Origin: Circinella minor
Lineage: Eukaryota > Mucoromycota > Mucoromycetes > Mucorales > Lichtheimiaceae
Reading direction: 5' to 3'
Assembly: GCA_016758965.1 (NCBI GenBank)
Contig: JAEPRB010000004.1
Coordinates: forward strand, 1-64,000
DNA: 64,000 nt
In this document: one piece after another, positions 23,801-35,884 of the stretch
How positions within the stretch are numbered: the first letter of the stretch is position 1
Layout: the number at the start of each line of letters is the position of its first letter
The notes under the pieces: model-generated
What the model saw: only the letters and a program-made list of their open reading frames with translations
The model's database searches: none
What the model was told of the DNA's origin: nothing
Program-made: the position numbers and the translations under genes

Positions 23801-24149
23801 TGGTGTCTTCGAGTGAATCAATTTTTTGGTCGAGAGAAGGTGTAGTTGGAGCGCCCTGAGGTTGATATGACGTGTAGTTCATAGGGAATAAACCAATTTC
23901 ACCTTGTACATTACGACCCTACATTTTTGAATGTAACCCTTTTGTAATAAGTATATTTTTGATCTGTTTCATTTTAGTCAGTTATCAATTATGTTATTAA
24001 AACATTATTCGATTTACCTGCCACCAGCCATCATTATAACCTTCGTCTTTTTCGAGTACAATGATTGGATCGCCTACATTAAATCCTACTTCGTCTACAT
24101 TGTCAGGTTCGAAACTATGAATTGCATAGACAGTTTCGAGGCTCGCCAT
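20899..24149 (-). CDS. SH3-SAM-PH-CH polarity protein (Boi1/Boi2/Pob1-like)
   Basis: Eight exons (24149-24018, 23918-23489, 23251-23085, 22993-22715, 22616-22567, 22426-22219, 22102-21109, 21035-20899) join to 798 residues. Domains in order: SH3 (about 3-58, YAIHSFEPDNVDEVGFNVGD to GEIGLFPMNY), a Ser/Thr-rich linker, SAM (about 165-235, WDVDQVAAWLVAMGFESV), a poly-Gln linker, PH (about 370-480, MEGWLNKQGDKYKTWNKRWF to VLKRWMKALMKA), a Pro/Ser-rich linker with SH3-ligand-like stretches (SPPSKPPPTV), and a calponin-homology-like domain (about 670-790, SDYIDWVQGSVGRKVSGLND to IKEMLDAIKIWSD). SH3-SAM-PH is the arrangement of yeast Boi1/2 and fission yeast Pob1, which link Rho/Cdc42 signalling, formins and exocytosis at growth sites. 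The CH-like end is not in those yeast proteins. Role at hyphal tips is inferred. Confidence 0.85.
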
Positions 24150-27100
24150 GAAACAACTCGCATAAAATAGAAGAATGAAAAAAAAAAAGAAAGACTTGAG
24201 TTTAAGATAAAAAAAAGGGTTGGGAGGAAGAAGAAAAAGAATGGAATGAAAAAAGTTAAAAGAGAAAAAAAATATATAGAACAAAAAGAGAGAGGAGTAA
24301 CAAAAATTCGACTTGGTAATTTGTGTAAGGACCCAAGATTACTTTTAAAGAAAAGGGGCAAACAAACAAAAAAAATGTGAGGATGAAGAGAAAAGACAAA
24401 CTGGCTCTTTTAGTTTGATTACATACAAAGTTTATTCTTATAATTATAATCATTAATATCATAAACACATACATACTTCCAACTTCTCGGATTATTTAAC
24501 TGTCTTTCACTTCGTTGTTAACATTTTTTTTATTAGTAACACTACTAATTTTATTCATCAATTTTAAATATTTAAGGTAGTACGATCCAATTTCAGGTCG
24601 GGAAGAGAGGAAATTGACGCGGGCTCCTAAAGAATTGATGAACTCAATATAATATTATATTGAGGCCAGACCCGCATTATCATGGTTAAATCAAACATAT
24701 TATAGTAAATCATAAAGCACGTTTACCCTCCTACAAGTGGAAACTAGCATTTACGCTCTCTCCTTTTAATTTTTTCACCAACCTTTTGTTCTGGATATTT
24801 TTTTCTTATTAGTATTAATATATGAAAACTAGTTAGCAAGGAGAATATTACGTACAATAGCAATTAAAAGAGGAAAGAAACGAAGTATGTATGTGAAATA
24901 TATTATAATATAAAAGTAAATCATATGAAAAGTAATAATAATAAATTATGATATATATAACCGCCGCGTTTCAATTTAATAACATTGTCACTGTCCTTGA
25001 TTCTTTTTATCGCACCACTATGTGTTAACAATATATATTACCTCTCTCTTTTTTTTTTCATCAATTAGTTTATCTCTCTTCCACATGATGAGGATCGGTC
25101 AAATATATCAGATTAGAAGCACTGTTTCGTTATATGTGATAAACTTGTTGATCAATATATATTCTAGTACTCTATCCCCATAAACCCAACTAAAACATTG
25201 GGTTGCTTGTTTATTTTAGTTGTTTGAGGTGGGTCTCCAGATACTAATTACGGTATTAATTTTAGTATTTTTGGGTCAATTCTAATATCTCTTTCTCTAG
25301 TACAAATTTTATTCATTCAAGTTATATTTAATATATTGTGACTAGTTTGTTCATTCGTATGTGTAGTATATAGAATTCTTCATGGAAATTTTTTTAATTC
25401 GTACAACGAATTATTGCATATATATTATCTTTCTCACACGACAAAGAAAAAGTTATAAAGTTATAATATGATATACGTATTAAAACATGAAATAGTTTAT
25501 AAATAAAGAAAAATAATCAGAATATGAAACTGTCAATATATCTTATATCAGAATTCCATGTGGTATGTATATATGATTAACCTACACCGCAAATGCGAAA
25601 TGAAAAGTCTATGATATGTCAAAAAAACTTTAAATCAAGTGATGCAATAACACATTGTAATGAGAGCTGGTTAGTATTGATAAATATGCTGATATTGAAA
25701 GTTTCTCTTAAGCTAAATTGATTGAATGTTAACCCAATCTCAGCTTATGTATAGTTATTAATATTTGTGCATCGAGAATTGTGGATATATCTATATTTGA
25801 GAAAGTTGTTATTAATATAAATTATTTCATTTTGACATATGATATCTTGTTTCTAAGTCTGATAAAAATGATGATTAATTCCTTTTGTTATTGATAAGTA
25901 CAATATAAAACCCCGTTGGATGAATGGGTTAAGTGAAAAATGCTATGAGAAGGAGTTCTTAAAGCTGAGTAAAGTTAATAGAAGATTTTGTTTAATGAGA
26001 TAAACCTGTGTAGTACTTTTTATATACCGGTATTACAATCAATATGTTAATAGAATAATTTAATTACCACTGTGAGACCGAAAATATTAAAAGTTGGTCT
26101 ATATTAAAACACCTTAAGTTTTCTTGGCTACTACAGACTAAAAGTATAATAAAAACACAAAACTAATCTATTCTTAGAGAAGGATCTTAACTTAATAACA
26201 AGTTATTTTTAAAAGACTTACAAAAGAGGGAGTATACGTATTTAAGATGAATATCAAAACGTTTAGAATTAAACAGTCAAAGCATTTAAATTTTCCAAAC
26301 ACAACTCGATAATAGCACAGGATATTACTCGCGTGACAGGATAAAGGAAAGGACATTCAGCATGCTAATATATTATGTCGGTAGAAATATGCCCGCACAT
26401 GTAGAAAATAAAATTATAAAAGGCAAGTGCCACACGAGGGTCCAAAGAAAAGGACCAATGTTTTGAAGTATAGACTTATTTATTTATTCCTATTTTTCAT
26501 TACAATATACATTCCATCAAGCATCAAATTGTGTTGTCATGGTTCCCTAATTCCGTTACCTTTTCTTAACCATTAACAAGACTAATTTCTCAAAGTACAT
26601 TTTGATTGCATAGCAATAATAGTATTATAAATGAAACATAATTTAAGAGGGACCGTGCGATTGAGGAGTTGTACTGCTTTTCAGGAGACTTAAAAAAAAG
26701 TATAAGGGATTCCCTAGTTCCCATAAATTTTATTATAAGTGCAACTGTTTCGGCATAGAGAACTCATTCAGGTGATCGGGAAATGACGAATCGTTAAGGC
26801 GCCCCTTGTCACTATCTCTTTCACTCTGGTATTCTTAATATTATGTTAAAGGGTCGGACGACTGGCCACATGGTATCTATCAAGGGTCCAATAATCCATC
26901 GACGATCTTATAATCAAGCACGAGGGCCTTTTCATTGGCTCAAATTATCCTTACAAGAAGAGCTTGAAAAAGATGTCTGGTGGATTGGGGATTATGCCTA
27001 TAACTTACACGGGTGCTTTTCAATTATTCGGAGTTGGATCAAACCGACAGTTCACAAAGCAAGTGCTCCCTATTTTTCCTTCTTTTCCTTTCCATTTTCT

Positions 27101-27168
27101 TTACCTTTTTTTACAGGAGTTTCTTTCTTACAAAAAAAAAAAAGACATTTATAAAAAACATATGCGAT
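24150..27168. other. 3-kb gene desert
   Basis: No gene, tRNA or rRNA is recognised in 3 kb between divergent genes. Apart from a perfect 22-bp palindrome at 24643-24664 the region is AT-rich and unstructured. The segment 26640-27160 is less AT-rich and is probably promoter and leader of the phosphate transporter. Open frames at 26843-27234 there have no recognisable content. Confidence 0.5.
24643..24664. repeat. Perfect 22-bp palindrome inside a longer hairpin
   Basis: CTCAATATAAT is followed directly by its exact reverse complement. The flanks carry partly complementary GC-rich arms (GCGGGCTC near 24619 and GACCCGC near 24669), so the whole of about 24618-24675 could fold as an imperfect hairpin in single-stranded DNA or RNA. 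Confidence 0.85.
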
Positions 27169-29879
27169 ATGAAGTTTTCGCACCAACTTCAATTCAACGC
27201 TGTTCCTGATTGGGCAGATTATTATCTTCCGTAAATATTGATTAATGGAATAAAAGGGAGAGTGAAGAGGTGAAAGAAAAAAAAATCGAGTGATTATGTG
27301 ATTTATTCATTGTTTTACGTGTTCTCTTGTATATACATAAACAACAAAAGCTATTCAAATCTCAAGAAACTTGTCTATTCTACTGAACGCGACCGGGTTA
27401 CCGCATATGGTGCGCACAGACCTTCCCTTGACTATGAACGTGGACCAAGTGAACGTACTGCACTTATTTCTGACAGCGATTCTGTTGAAAGGGAAAACAG
27501 TCGATTCATTGAAGCACTCGATCAATCTCTTGACAAGATTGTTAAGTTTTATATGAAAAAGGAGCAAGAGTTATATAAAGCATCTGATGATTTGCTGAAC
27601 GATCTCGACAAATACCAGTATGAAGGTGTTAATGGCAACGACGAACATGACGACGAACATTTACATGCATCGCCCAACTTTCCACGTCGTGAATCAAGAA
27701 CCTTTGACGATGATTTGCCACCCAACATTATATCACAAAACGTTACCGAAACCGATCCACAAATCTTGTCAGCATCACACGATACTACTGAACTTCGAAA
27801 ACGAACTATCGATCTGTTTGTTTTATTATCAGAGCTTAAGTCATTTATTGCGCTAAATCAAACAGCCTTTTCCAAGATTCTCAAGAAATACGACAAAATA
27901 ACACACAGTAATCTTAAGCGATATTATATACTTAATCATGTCAGTCCTGCGTATCCTTTTAAGAGTGCCACAAAACAGAACTTGAACGAGCGGATTCAAC
28001 GGACCGAACGTGTGTATGCAACTCTCGTGACTGATGGCGATCTCGACTTGGCTATCACAGATCTAAAAACCCATTTACGTGAACGGATTGTATGGGAACG
28101 GAATATGGTATGGCGCGATATGGTCGGCCAGGAGCGCAAGGTGCAGACGGTCGGTGTCAGCGAAGCTAAACCGATATCCCTGCGCACGCCATGTGGCACG
28201 TTTCATGTTGATCGGGATCACATCTTTCAAGGGTTGTTCCTTGCTATTAGTTTAGCTGTATTTGGCTTATTACTTAAAGTCAATATTTTCGATCAACCAG
28301 AACAAAATTTATGTTTTGCTATTTTGGTATTTGCAAGTATGCTTTGGGCAGGAGAGGTAATATAAAAAGTTCTAATTATATTTTTCTCTTTCGAATGTAC
28401 TATGAAACAAAAAAAAAAAAAGATGGTGTGTAGTATTTAAGGGTAAGGTCAAGAATAATTCATCTAACTGTAGAATATTGTTCCAAAAATAAAATTAGGT
28501 GATGCCCCTTTTTGTCACTGGATTAATTGTCCCCTTTTTAATTGTTGTGTTGCGGGTGATGCGATCCGAAGACGGTACTGAACGACTTTCAGCTCCAGAT
28601 GCTACAAAACGAGTATTTGCCAGTATGTTCTCCCCAGTCATCATGCTTTTACTAGGTGGCTTTACGATTGCTGGTGCATTGAGCAAATTTGGTATTGCTA
28701 AATCTATGGCGACTTTCGTACTTTCGAAAGCCGGGACACGACCTAATCGAGTATTACTTGTAAACATGTTTGTTGCTACGATTGCCAGTATGTGGATCAG
28801 TAACGTGGCAGCACCTGTTCTCTGCTTCTCGCTCATACAGCCTATCTTGAGAACACTTCCTGTCGATTCCTCATTTGCTCCTTGTCTTATCATGGGTATC
28901 GCTCTTGCCTCTAATTTAGGTGGCATGGCGTCACCTATCTCATCGCCCCAAAATGTCATTGCTATCCAAAATATGAATCCAGCACCATCTTGGGGTGAAT
29001 GGTTCTTTGCTGCGATCCCATTATGTATTGTTGGCAACATTATCATTTGGCTATGGTTATTATGGAACTATCATCCTGAGAAGCATACACCCCAAATACA
29101 CGCGATTCGTGCTTCTAGCGACCCATTGACATTCACACAAGTCTATGTCGTTCTCGTTACTGTAGTAACAATTGTGCTTTGGTGCCTTGCGCATAGTTAC
29201 GAAGGTATTTTTGGTGACATGGGTATTATTGCTATCATACCATTGGTTGCCTTTTTCGGACCAGGGTTATTGACCAAGGACGACTTCAACAACTTTTTAT
29301 GGAATGTAATTATGCTGGCTATGGGTGGTATTGCACTTGGTAAAGCAGTGGAGAGCTCCGGTCTATTACATACTATTGCGACACAGATTGAAGAAGCTGT
29401 TACAGGAATGAGTGCATTCCAAATATTATTTGTGTTTAGTTCATTAGTACTCGTGATAGCAACATTTATCAGTCATACTGTTGCAGCCCTGATTGTGTTA
29501 CCAATTGTTGCGCAAGTGGGAGCGCAACTGGAAGATCCTCGACCAAGTCTCCTTGTTATGGTAAGGATAACTAACAAACTTAAAACAGTAGTTGGCAGAT
29601 AAAGGAGTCGTGTACACATGTTTTATCCTCACTTCTCCTTTATACTGATCTTTCACTCTCATATGTTGTATATAGGGAACTGCCTTCATGTGTTCAGCAG
29701 CTATGGGTCTACCTGTGTCTGGTTTCCCTAATATGAATGCTATATCTCAAGAAAATGATTTAGGCCAACCATATCTAACTACCAAGGACTTTTTGATCAA
29801 TGGTGTGCCATCCAGTGTATTCGCTATGTTATGTGTCACCACTATCGGCTATGGTCTCATGTCTTTGATGGGCTTTTAA
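27169..29879 (+). CDS. SPX-domain low-affinity phosphate transporter (Pho87/Pho90/Pho91-like)
   Basis: Four exons (27169-27230, 27351-28356, 28499-29560, 29676-29879) encode 777 residues. The start is fixed by the SPX opening MKFSHQLQFNAVPDWADYY, which continues across intron 1 as PYSNLKKLVYSTE. The SPX domain (about 1-245) has the Lys-rich helix FSKILKKYDKITHSNLK that binds inositol pyrophosphates. From about residue 325 follows a divalent-anion/Na+ symporter (DASS, Na_sulph_symp) membrane domain with about 12 spans, including WISNVAAPVLCFSLIQPIL, SNLGGMASPISSPQNVIAI and AAMGLPVSGFPNMNAISQEN, the paired SPISSP-type and SGFPN substrate loops of this family. This architecture is that of yeast Pho87, Pho90 (plasma membrane) and Pho91 (vacuole). 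Which membrane applies here cannot be read. Phosphate supply sensed through SPX is the expected control. Confidence 0.93.
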
Positions 29880-30034
29880 AAAGCATCCAATATTTTTTAT
29901 TAATAATAATAATATTACCATTATATATATATATATACGCATATAGTAAATAGAATTTCAATATACATTTTCCTTCCAATATCTTCTTCTTTTTTTTACT
30001 TCGACATCTAAACCATATATATTATATATTACAA

Positions 30035-30951
30035 TCACAAGCTTTTCTTGGCATTTTATTTTCGAAACAGAAAATATGGAAAAGAAAAGTTGATACTTAC
30101 CAGCATCTTACTAAACTCTTGATAATTAATCATACCATCCCCATCAATATCAGCATCTCTAATCATTTCATCAAGCTCTTGCGAAGTCAATCGCTCACCA
30201 AAAGATGTCATCACTTGTCTAAGTTCGGGTAACGTGATATATCCATTTCCATCCTGGAACGATAACAATTCATATATACTCATTTGGTTAAAACAATAAT
30301 CAACGGTAATTATTCATTAAAATGAATTTTTTCCAAGTGTACAAAAAAAAAGATCGATAAACTTACACGATCGAAAACTGCAAAAGCCTCGCGGATCTCT
30401 GCCTGTGTATCTACCTCCTTTTGCTTCCTAAATGCCCCCCCCCCCGGAAAGATAGATACAGCAGATTTAAGCGTGAGGTTTTCATTTACTTGAAAAGGAT
30501 AACAATCAACATAGAAAGGAGGTTTATTTTTCTCTTTTTTACCTGACCAACATATTCAAAAATTCGTCAAAATCGATGGTTCCATTACCGTCGCTATCGA
30601 CATCATTAATCATTTCCTGGAGTTCATTTTCAGTAGGATGTAAGTTGAGAGACTGCATTACTGCACCAAGCTCTTTTGTATCGATAGTTCCATTACCATC
30701 CTAAAATAATACCAATCTTTTTATAAGAATGAACCAAGGTGATGTAGGATAACATTTTGAGCAAGAAGTACCTTATCAAACAAAGCAAAAGATTCACGAT
30801 ACTCCGCAATTTGCTCCCTTGACAGTGGTTGAGGAGACTATGATCATTATATTATTGAAGATTATTATTATTATTATTATGAGAAATTCAACAGTAAGAA
30901 CAGAAAAATATATATAATTATATAATAGCTTTGAACAAAAAGATATACCAT
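30035..30951 (-). CDS. CMD1: Calmodulin, divergent copy
   Basis: Six exons (30951-30949, 30837-30772, 30700-30543, 30427-30367, 30253-30101, 30046-30035) give 150 residues. The first coding exon is only the ATG, an arrangement common in calmodulin genes, and the last is 12 nt (encoding KSL and stop). All four EF-hand loops are complete: [36 protein letters not shown] and [12 protein letters not shown], each with acidic residues at positions 1, 3, 5 and 12. The linker ([20 protein letters not shown]) is shifted from the usual calmodulin sequence, and the N-terminus ([20 protein letters not shown]) and helix 2 ([20 protein letters not shown]) carry many changes. This may therefore be a paralog rather than the single essential calmodulin. 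It is convergent with the phosphate transporter, 155 bp apart. Confidence 0.9.
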
Positions 30952-31200
30952 ATTTGTATAAGCAACCGGGGAAAAATTTAAAAGATTAAAAAAAAAGAAG
31001 AAAACGAAAGAAGAGTTTTTTTTAGGTTGTAATCGGCTGATCATATATAAATATACAACAAATCATATAAAATAAGGGATTTTAATTGTGAAAATATGTA
31101 CACCCCCTTTCTCCCAAAGAGAGGTTATTTTTTTTTGGAAATTTTTTTTTGTTTAAGTGAGAATATTTTGTTAAGATTGTAAGGGAAAGCATAGTAATTG

Positions 31201-32435
31201 TCAATCATCATCAGAACCACACGTCGATGAGGCCGATGAGGACGATTGTTGTTGCATAGGATAAAGGCCAGCATAAGGATCCAGAAACGCGTTAGCAGGA
31301 TGAACCAGACATCCAGGACATACACAAGTAGGACCACAGTAGCAAGTCACCACACGCGTCGTAGTAGTCACTTGATCATCTTGTTGTTTTGGAAGTGGTG
31401 TGATTGTGATCACGACTGATTCACTTTGGCCGTTCGACGGCTGGCAAGCTGAAGATGATGCAAAACTACCGCAGCAGCTGACAACGGTTGTAGGTGCCGG
31501 AGTCGGTGTCTGAGGTTGTTGATGTTGTTGATGAAGCTGCTGTTGCTGCTGGTGCTGCTGCATAGAGGGTAGTCCAGGAGGAGGTAGTTGTTGAGTTTGT
31601 TGATGATGGTTATGAGACGCGGTAGTAGGAACATGCTGTGGTGGAGGCGTTGATAACAATGATGCAATACTGACTGCGTTTGTTTCAGTCATTTGCGCCA
31701 CAGCAGCATCTAAATCCATCATCGAAGCAGAAGCTGATGATACAGGCAGGGTATCGAGTTGAGGAGTTGGTGTTGGTGGTTTTTGAAATACATAACCAAC
31801 ATTGTTTGGTCGAACCCAAGCCCATGAGAAGGAATCATCGTTTTGGACTGAGGAAGCAATGGTAGTAGTGGCCGTGCTTGTGGTGGAAAAATCAGGTGCG
31901 CGTGTGGTTTCCAGAAACCTATTGGGGTCCGCTGGACCGGGGTTTTGTCTCTGGCCAGTCATACCCGGCGAAAGACTGATCGTCACGGCAGGTGAATTAT
32001 GGCTGCTGGTGTTATTGCTGCTGTGATTACTATTGGCGTCGGCTATAATTTTTTCGTAATTAAGGTTGTTGTGGTCAGTTTTTATTTTTCTTCTGGATCA
32101 AAAATTCTCCTTCCTCCCCCCAAATTAATTCTATATAATAAAAAAGACCCAAAATTGGATTATTTTCTCACCTCTTCGTTCGCTACATACGCATTTTACG
32201 TGGACTTGTTTCGTTTTACGTAAATCTCTGCAATAAGCACATTGAGTAACAGGACGTCCTTTTCTACGAATTTCAAAAAGAGGGCGCTCAACGTGATTAC
32301 AGTGTGACGAGCGATGGCCCTGTTTGCGGAAGATCAGTTTGTGTATTGAGGTAACACAGGGAAAAATAAAGGGGAGAAAAATTTTACCTTGATACAACTA
32401 TTACAGGCAAATTTGATTCCGTTGATTATTGGCAT
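31201..32435 (-). CDS. Copper-fist transcription factor (Cuf1/Mac1/Ace1 family)
   Basis: Three exons (32435-32388, 32319-32172, 32042-31201) join to 345 residues. The first 65 residues are a copper-fist DNA-binding domain: MPIINGIKFACNSCIKGHRS, with the Cys11, Cys14, Cys23, His25 zinc site, followed by IRRKGRPVTQCAYCRDLRKT with the KGRP minor-groove motif. Then comes a Pro/Ser/Thr/Gln-rich region. Near the C-terminus CYCGPTCVCPGCLVH (about 300-314) is a CxCx3CxCx2Cx2H cluster, like the copper-sensing modules of Mac1 and Cuf1, and a second possible Cys pair (VVSCCG) lies upstream. Factors with this layout usually activate high-affinity copper and iron uptake when copper is scarce and are switched off when the cluster binds Cu(I). 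That role is inferred from family layout. Confidence 0.9.
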
Positions 32436-33658
32436 GATATATGCTTGAGTACTAAAATAATGCGAAATAATGTAATATGTGTGAATTCCCTTCCTAAAAA
32501 AAAAAAGAGACCCCTAGCAAGATCGCCTCATATTTGACACCTGATCCATGTTTAAAATAATTCTGTTTACCTTTGAAATATTGTGTTTTATAAAAGAAGT
32601 TTGGAAGAGAAAGAGAAATTTGATTCAAGAAAAGAAAAATATACAATAAAGGATGTCTTTTTTAGGGTAGAAAATAATATATGAAAAATTTAAAAATAAT
32701 AATAATAATAAAATGCTACTTAATAGGAAAAAAAAGGAAGAACAAATGGGTTACAGATAAAAAGATGCTCTCAAAGCAAATAAAAATTGCTTCTTAACGA
32801 GCTTCCGGTCACTGCCAAAAAATGGATAACAGATTACAACTACTACTGCTACGGCTATTACGATGATAATAATGAGTTGATTTCAGGACACGGAAACAAA
32901 TCATAACAAATGTAGAAAGGGAAAATATATAAAAGAAGTTTAAGGAACAAAAAACAGTAGCAATAGTGAGAGGGGTGAATATATAATAAATAAAATTATA
33001 ATAAAAAGGACGTGGTGATGTTAAAGCCTCTCCAGGTATTCAATTCTTTTGTTATTTATGTGTGTGCTGGGGGAGAGGGAAAGAGGAAAGAAATGAGAAA
33101 AAGTAGAAGAAGAAAAAAATTGTAAATTTGATGGGACATCTCCTTTCAAAGAGGCCCTCCAATAGTTTACAGCCGGTTCTGGAAATTGTTCACCGATTAG
33201 CTCATATAAGGAGGGGACAGACAGTGAAGAAAACAGAGAGCTCGACCAAACCCGCTTTGGGGGGAGGTTGGAAATTGTTAAATAGCGCACCCACCGTTCA
33301 ATAGCGAATAAAGCTCAGGTAATCGCGGACACATCGAAGCTTCTCTGTGCTACAAGATTTGGCTGAAATAAGTGAAATTGCCAAGAACTTGAGGTCCCCC
33401 ACACCAGCCACTCTAGTCCAAGTAAATAAATTCCGGATCGCTGTATTTTGCTGCAATACGTCACAACTTGACACCTTATCCTAATTTCCCTTAATTGGAG
33501 TATTTTATATTTTTTGTGTTGCGAGTGTGGTAGGAACCGTCCTGGTGCTCTGTGTTTCCTAAATTGAGTAAACTCAATTTTTCTAATGATTCCGTTGCTA
33601 TAATTTTTTTATATTGTACACATGATATTTTATTATTATTATTATTATTATTAGTATT
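32436..33658. other. 1.2-kb divergent intergenic region
   Basis: Promoter space for the copper-fist factor (-) and the ubiquitin protease (+). The part 33120-33560 is less AT-rich than the rest but contains no recognisable coding frame. An (ATT)n tract directly precedes the protease start. Confidence 0.5.
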
Positions 33659-35711
33659 ATGCTATTATCAACAACTTTAGAAGATATTCAATATTGGCTA
33701 TCAGAAGTGTATAGCTGTGCTCAAATATTTACAGCCATTGCAGGATTGTTAGCCATCTTGTTACCCATTCTCAGATCTTTTGCGATTTATCATCAATTCA
33801 GCGATGCTGTCTCGGGTGTTTTTGAAGTTGCTTGGCAACGCATCGCTTGGTTATTATCACCATCGTCATCTACATCTTTAGTGACGTTTCCAGGCGAAGC
33901 GAGAGTTTGCCTTGGTCGTTCCGATCCTAATACAGCTGTTCTCGTAGCTGGCCTTGTGAACACAAAAAATTCGTGCTTTTTAAACGTTGTCCTTCAGGTT
34001 TCTCATAAGCAACAATATTGCATCATCACATATACACACAACTTACAGCTGATATTTTTATTTTTATTTATTTATTTTGTCTTTGTCTTGACCCGCCCAC
34101 CTTACTCAGGCTTTATCTTCGCTGGTAACTTTGCATACGTATCTGAATGATCAACCTGTTGATGATCAGGGACCTATCACAGGGTCTTTGTTGAAGACGA
34201 TCCGACAACTCTCGAAACCACTAAGGCGGCATGCCTCATTCCGGCCTAGAGATATGGTGGCGTCATTATTATCGAAACGTGTTATTATCAACCGTGAACA
34301 GCAGGATGCTCAGGAACTGTTTCAGCTCATTGTTGGAGCCCTTGATGCTGAAGCATCCAGTAGAAACGCGACGATACTCGGCGGTGGGCTGAAATTTTTC
34401 ACACAAACCAAACAACAATTTATGCACACAGCAACCCCCTTTACTGGTTTGCTAGCAAGTCGTTTATCATGCATACATTGTGGGTACACAGTAAGTTTTT
34501 CTTCTTTTTTTTTCTGTATACATTCTTTTTGCTTCTTTTTTACATAAACAACACATAAAACTCACACACCTGTTTTTTAAAAATAGGCAGCACTACGCCA
34601 TTTCACTTTTAATAATATACAATTAACTGTTCCCCGTGCTGTAAGTACTTTTTTTTTGCTTTAAAATAAAAGTGTTGCTTTTCGATTTCCTTTTAATCAT
34701 ACTCTGTTCTAGTAGTATACCACCACTTTAGACGCATGTTTACGCCAGTACACATCTATTGAATATCTAAAAGATGCTACATGTCGTAGATGCTCTTTAG
34801 TTCATACCCTTAAAACACTTGAAGAACAACAAATTGTTAAACCCAAGCAAAAAAGAAAAAGATTACTTGAAGAAATCAAATCACGGATAAAGTCGAACCG
34901 TATAGAGGATGAAATTGACGGTATTCAATGTGTTAAGAGCCCATTCTCCACGAAACAAGTTATGTTTGCCAAAACACCTAAAATACTCTGTCTTCATCTC
35001 TCACGTTCTGCTTTTCATGCTTCTGGTGCTGTGTACAAGAACACATGCCAGATCTTATTCCCAGAATATTTGGATTTGTCATCGTATACAACTAACGGAA
35101 ATCTATGCACCCAGCCCAAGTCTCCCATATCATCCCCTAGTGAAAATACTAATAGTAACAAGGTTAACCGTACGGCATTGGCATCATCCACACGATACCG
35201 ACTTATGAGCACGATTGTACACTATGGTAGTCATAGCTATGGCCATTTTGTTGCATTCAAACGGCGAATTCTTCCAAAGAAGTGCATGTGTCCCAACTGC
35301 CAGGATGACAAAAGCGGACCTGAGTCGTGGGAAGACAGTCAGGACGAAGCTTGGTATCGTATTTCTGATTCTAAGGTTGATTTATGTTCGTTCGATGTGG
35401 TAATTCAATCTAATCCGTATATGTTGTTATACGAGTTAATGGATCAAGATTTCCATTGTGAAGAAGAAAAGAAAGAAAATGAAGAAAATGAGGATGTAGA
35501 TGATCTAATGGTAGCTGCTACATCCTCAAATGACCTTCAAGATAACACCAAATCTCCATCAACAACATCACCATATACCTATTCTACATCATCGTCAACG
35601 CAAGATGCAGAAGAAGCGCTGCGAATAGCTAATTCCCTCTTGATGGATGATCAGAATAGCCATGTAACTTCTCACTGGTCGGAAGCTAGACCAATAATTT
35701 CCATAACTTAA
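33659..35711 (+). CDS. Membrane-anchored ubiquitin-specific protease (USP30/Ubp16-like)
   Basis: Four exons (33659-33997, 34110-34490, 34587-34640, 34716-35711) give 589 residues. A hydrophobic segment near the N-terminus (about 21-40, AQIFTAIAGLLAILLPILRS) is a likely membrane anchor. The USP fold follows: Cys box GLVNTKNSCFLNVVLQ (catalytic Cys about 106), QQDAQELFQLIVGALD, Zn-binding-type CIHCGYT and CRRCSLV pairs, FAKTPKILCLHLSRSAF, and His box HYGSHSYGHFVAFKRR with WYRISDSKV after it. A CMCPNC pair inserted after the His box is unusual. The acidic and Ser/Thr-rich tail (about 490-589) is probably disordered. An N-terminal anchor before a USP domain is the layout of USP30 and yeast Ubp16 on the mitochondrial outer membrane, but location here is inferred. 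Confidence 0.88.
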
Positions 35712-35884
35712 AAATAAAAATTGACACAATATTTTGTGGGAAAAGTAAAATATCGGACAATGTGAGCTTAGACATTTTTGATATGTCAGCAAGATTTAAC
35801 CCAACCTATAAAAAGTCGTTCTCCTCCACATTTTTTTCTGCATTAATTTTTATTTATTTGTTCTTATAACTACTTTATTGTACC

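Noticed and set aside
26843..27234. Three overlapping frames upstream of the phosphate transporter
   Set aside because: None matches a known domain. The segment is better explained as promoter and leader, and the SPX start at 27169 is certain.
28495..29046. 183-residue minus-strand frame within the phosphate transporter
   Set aside because: Antisense of a transporter exon rich in hydrophobic codons. Such mirrors are common and no motif is present.
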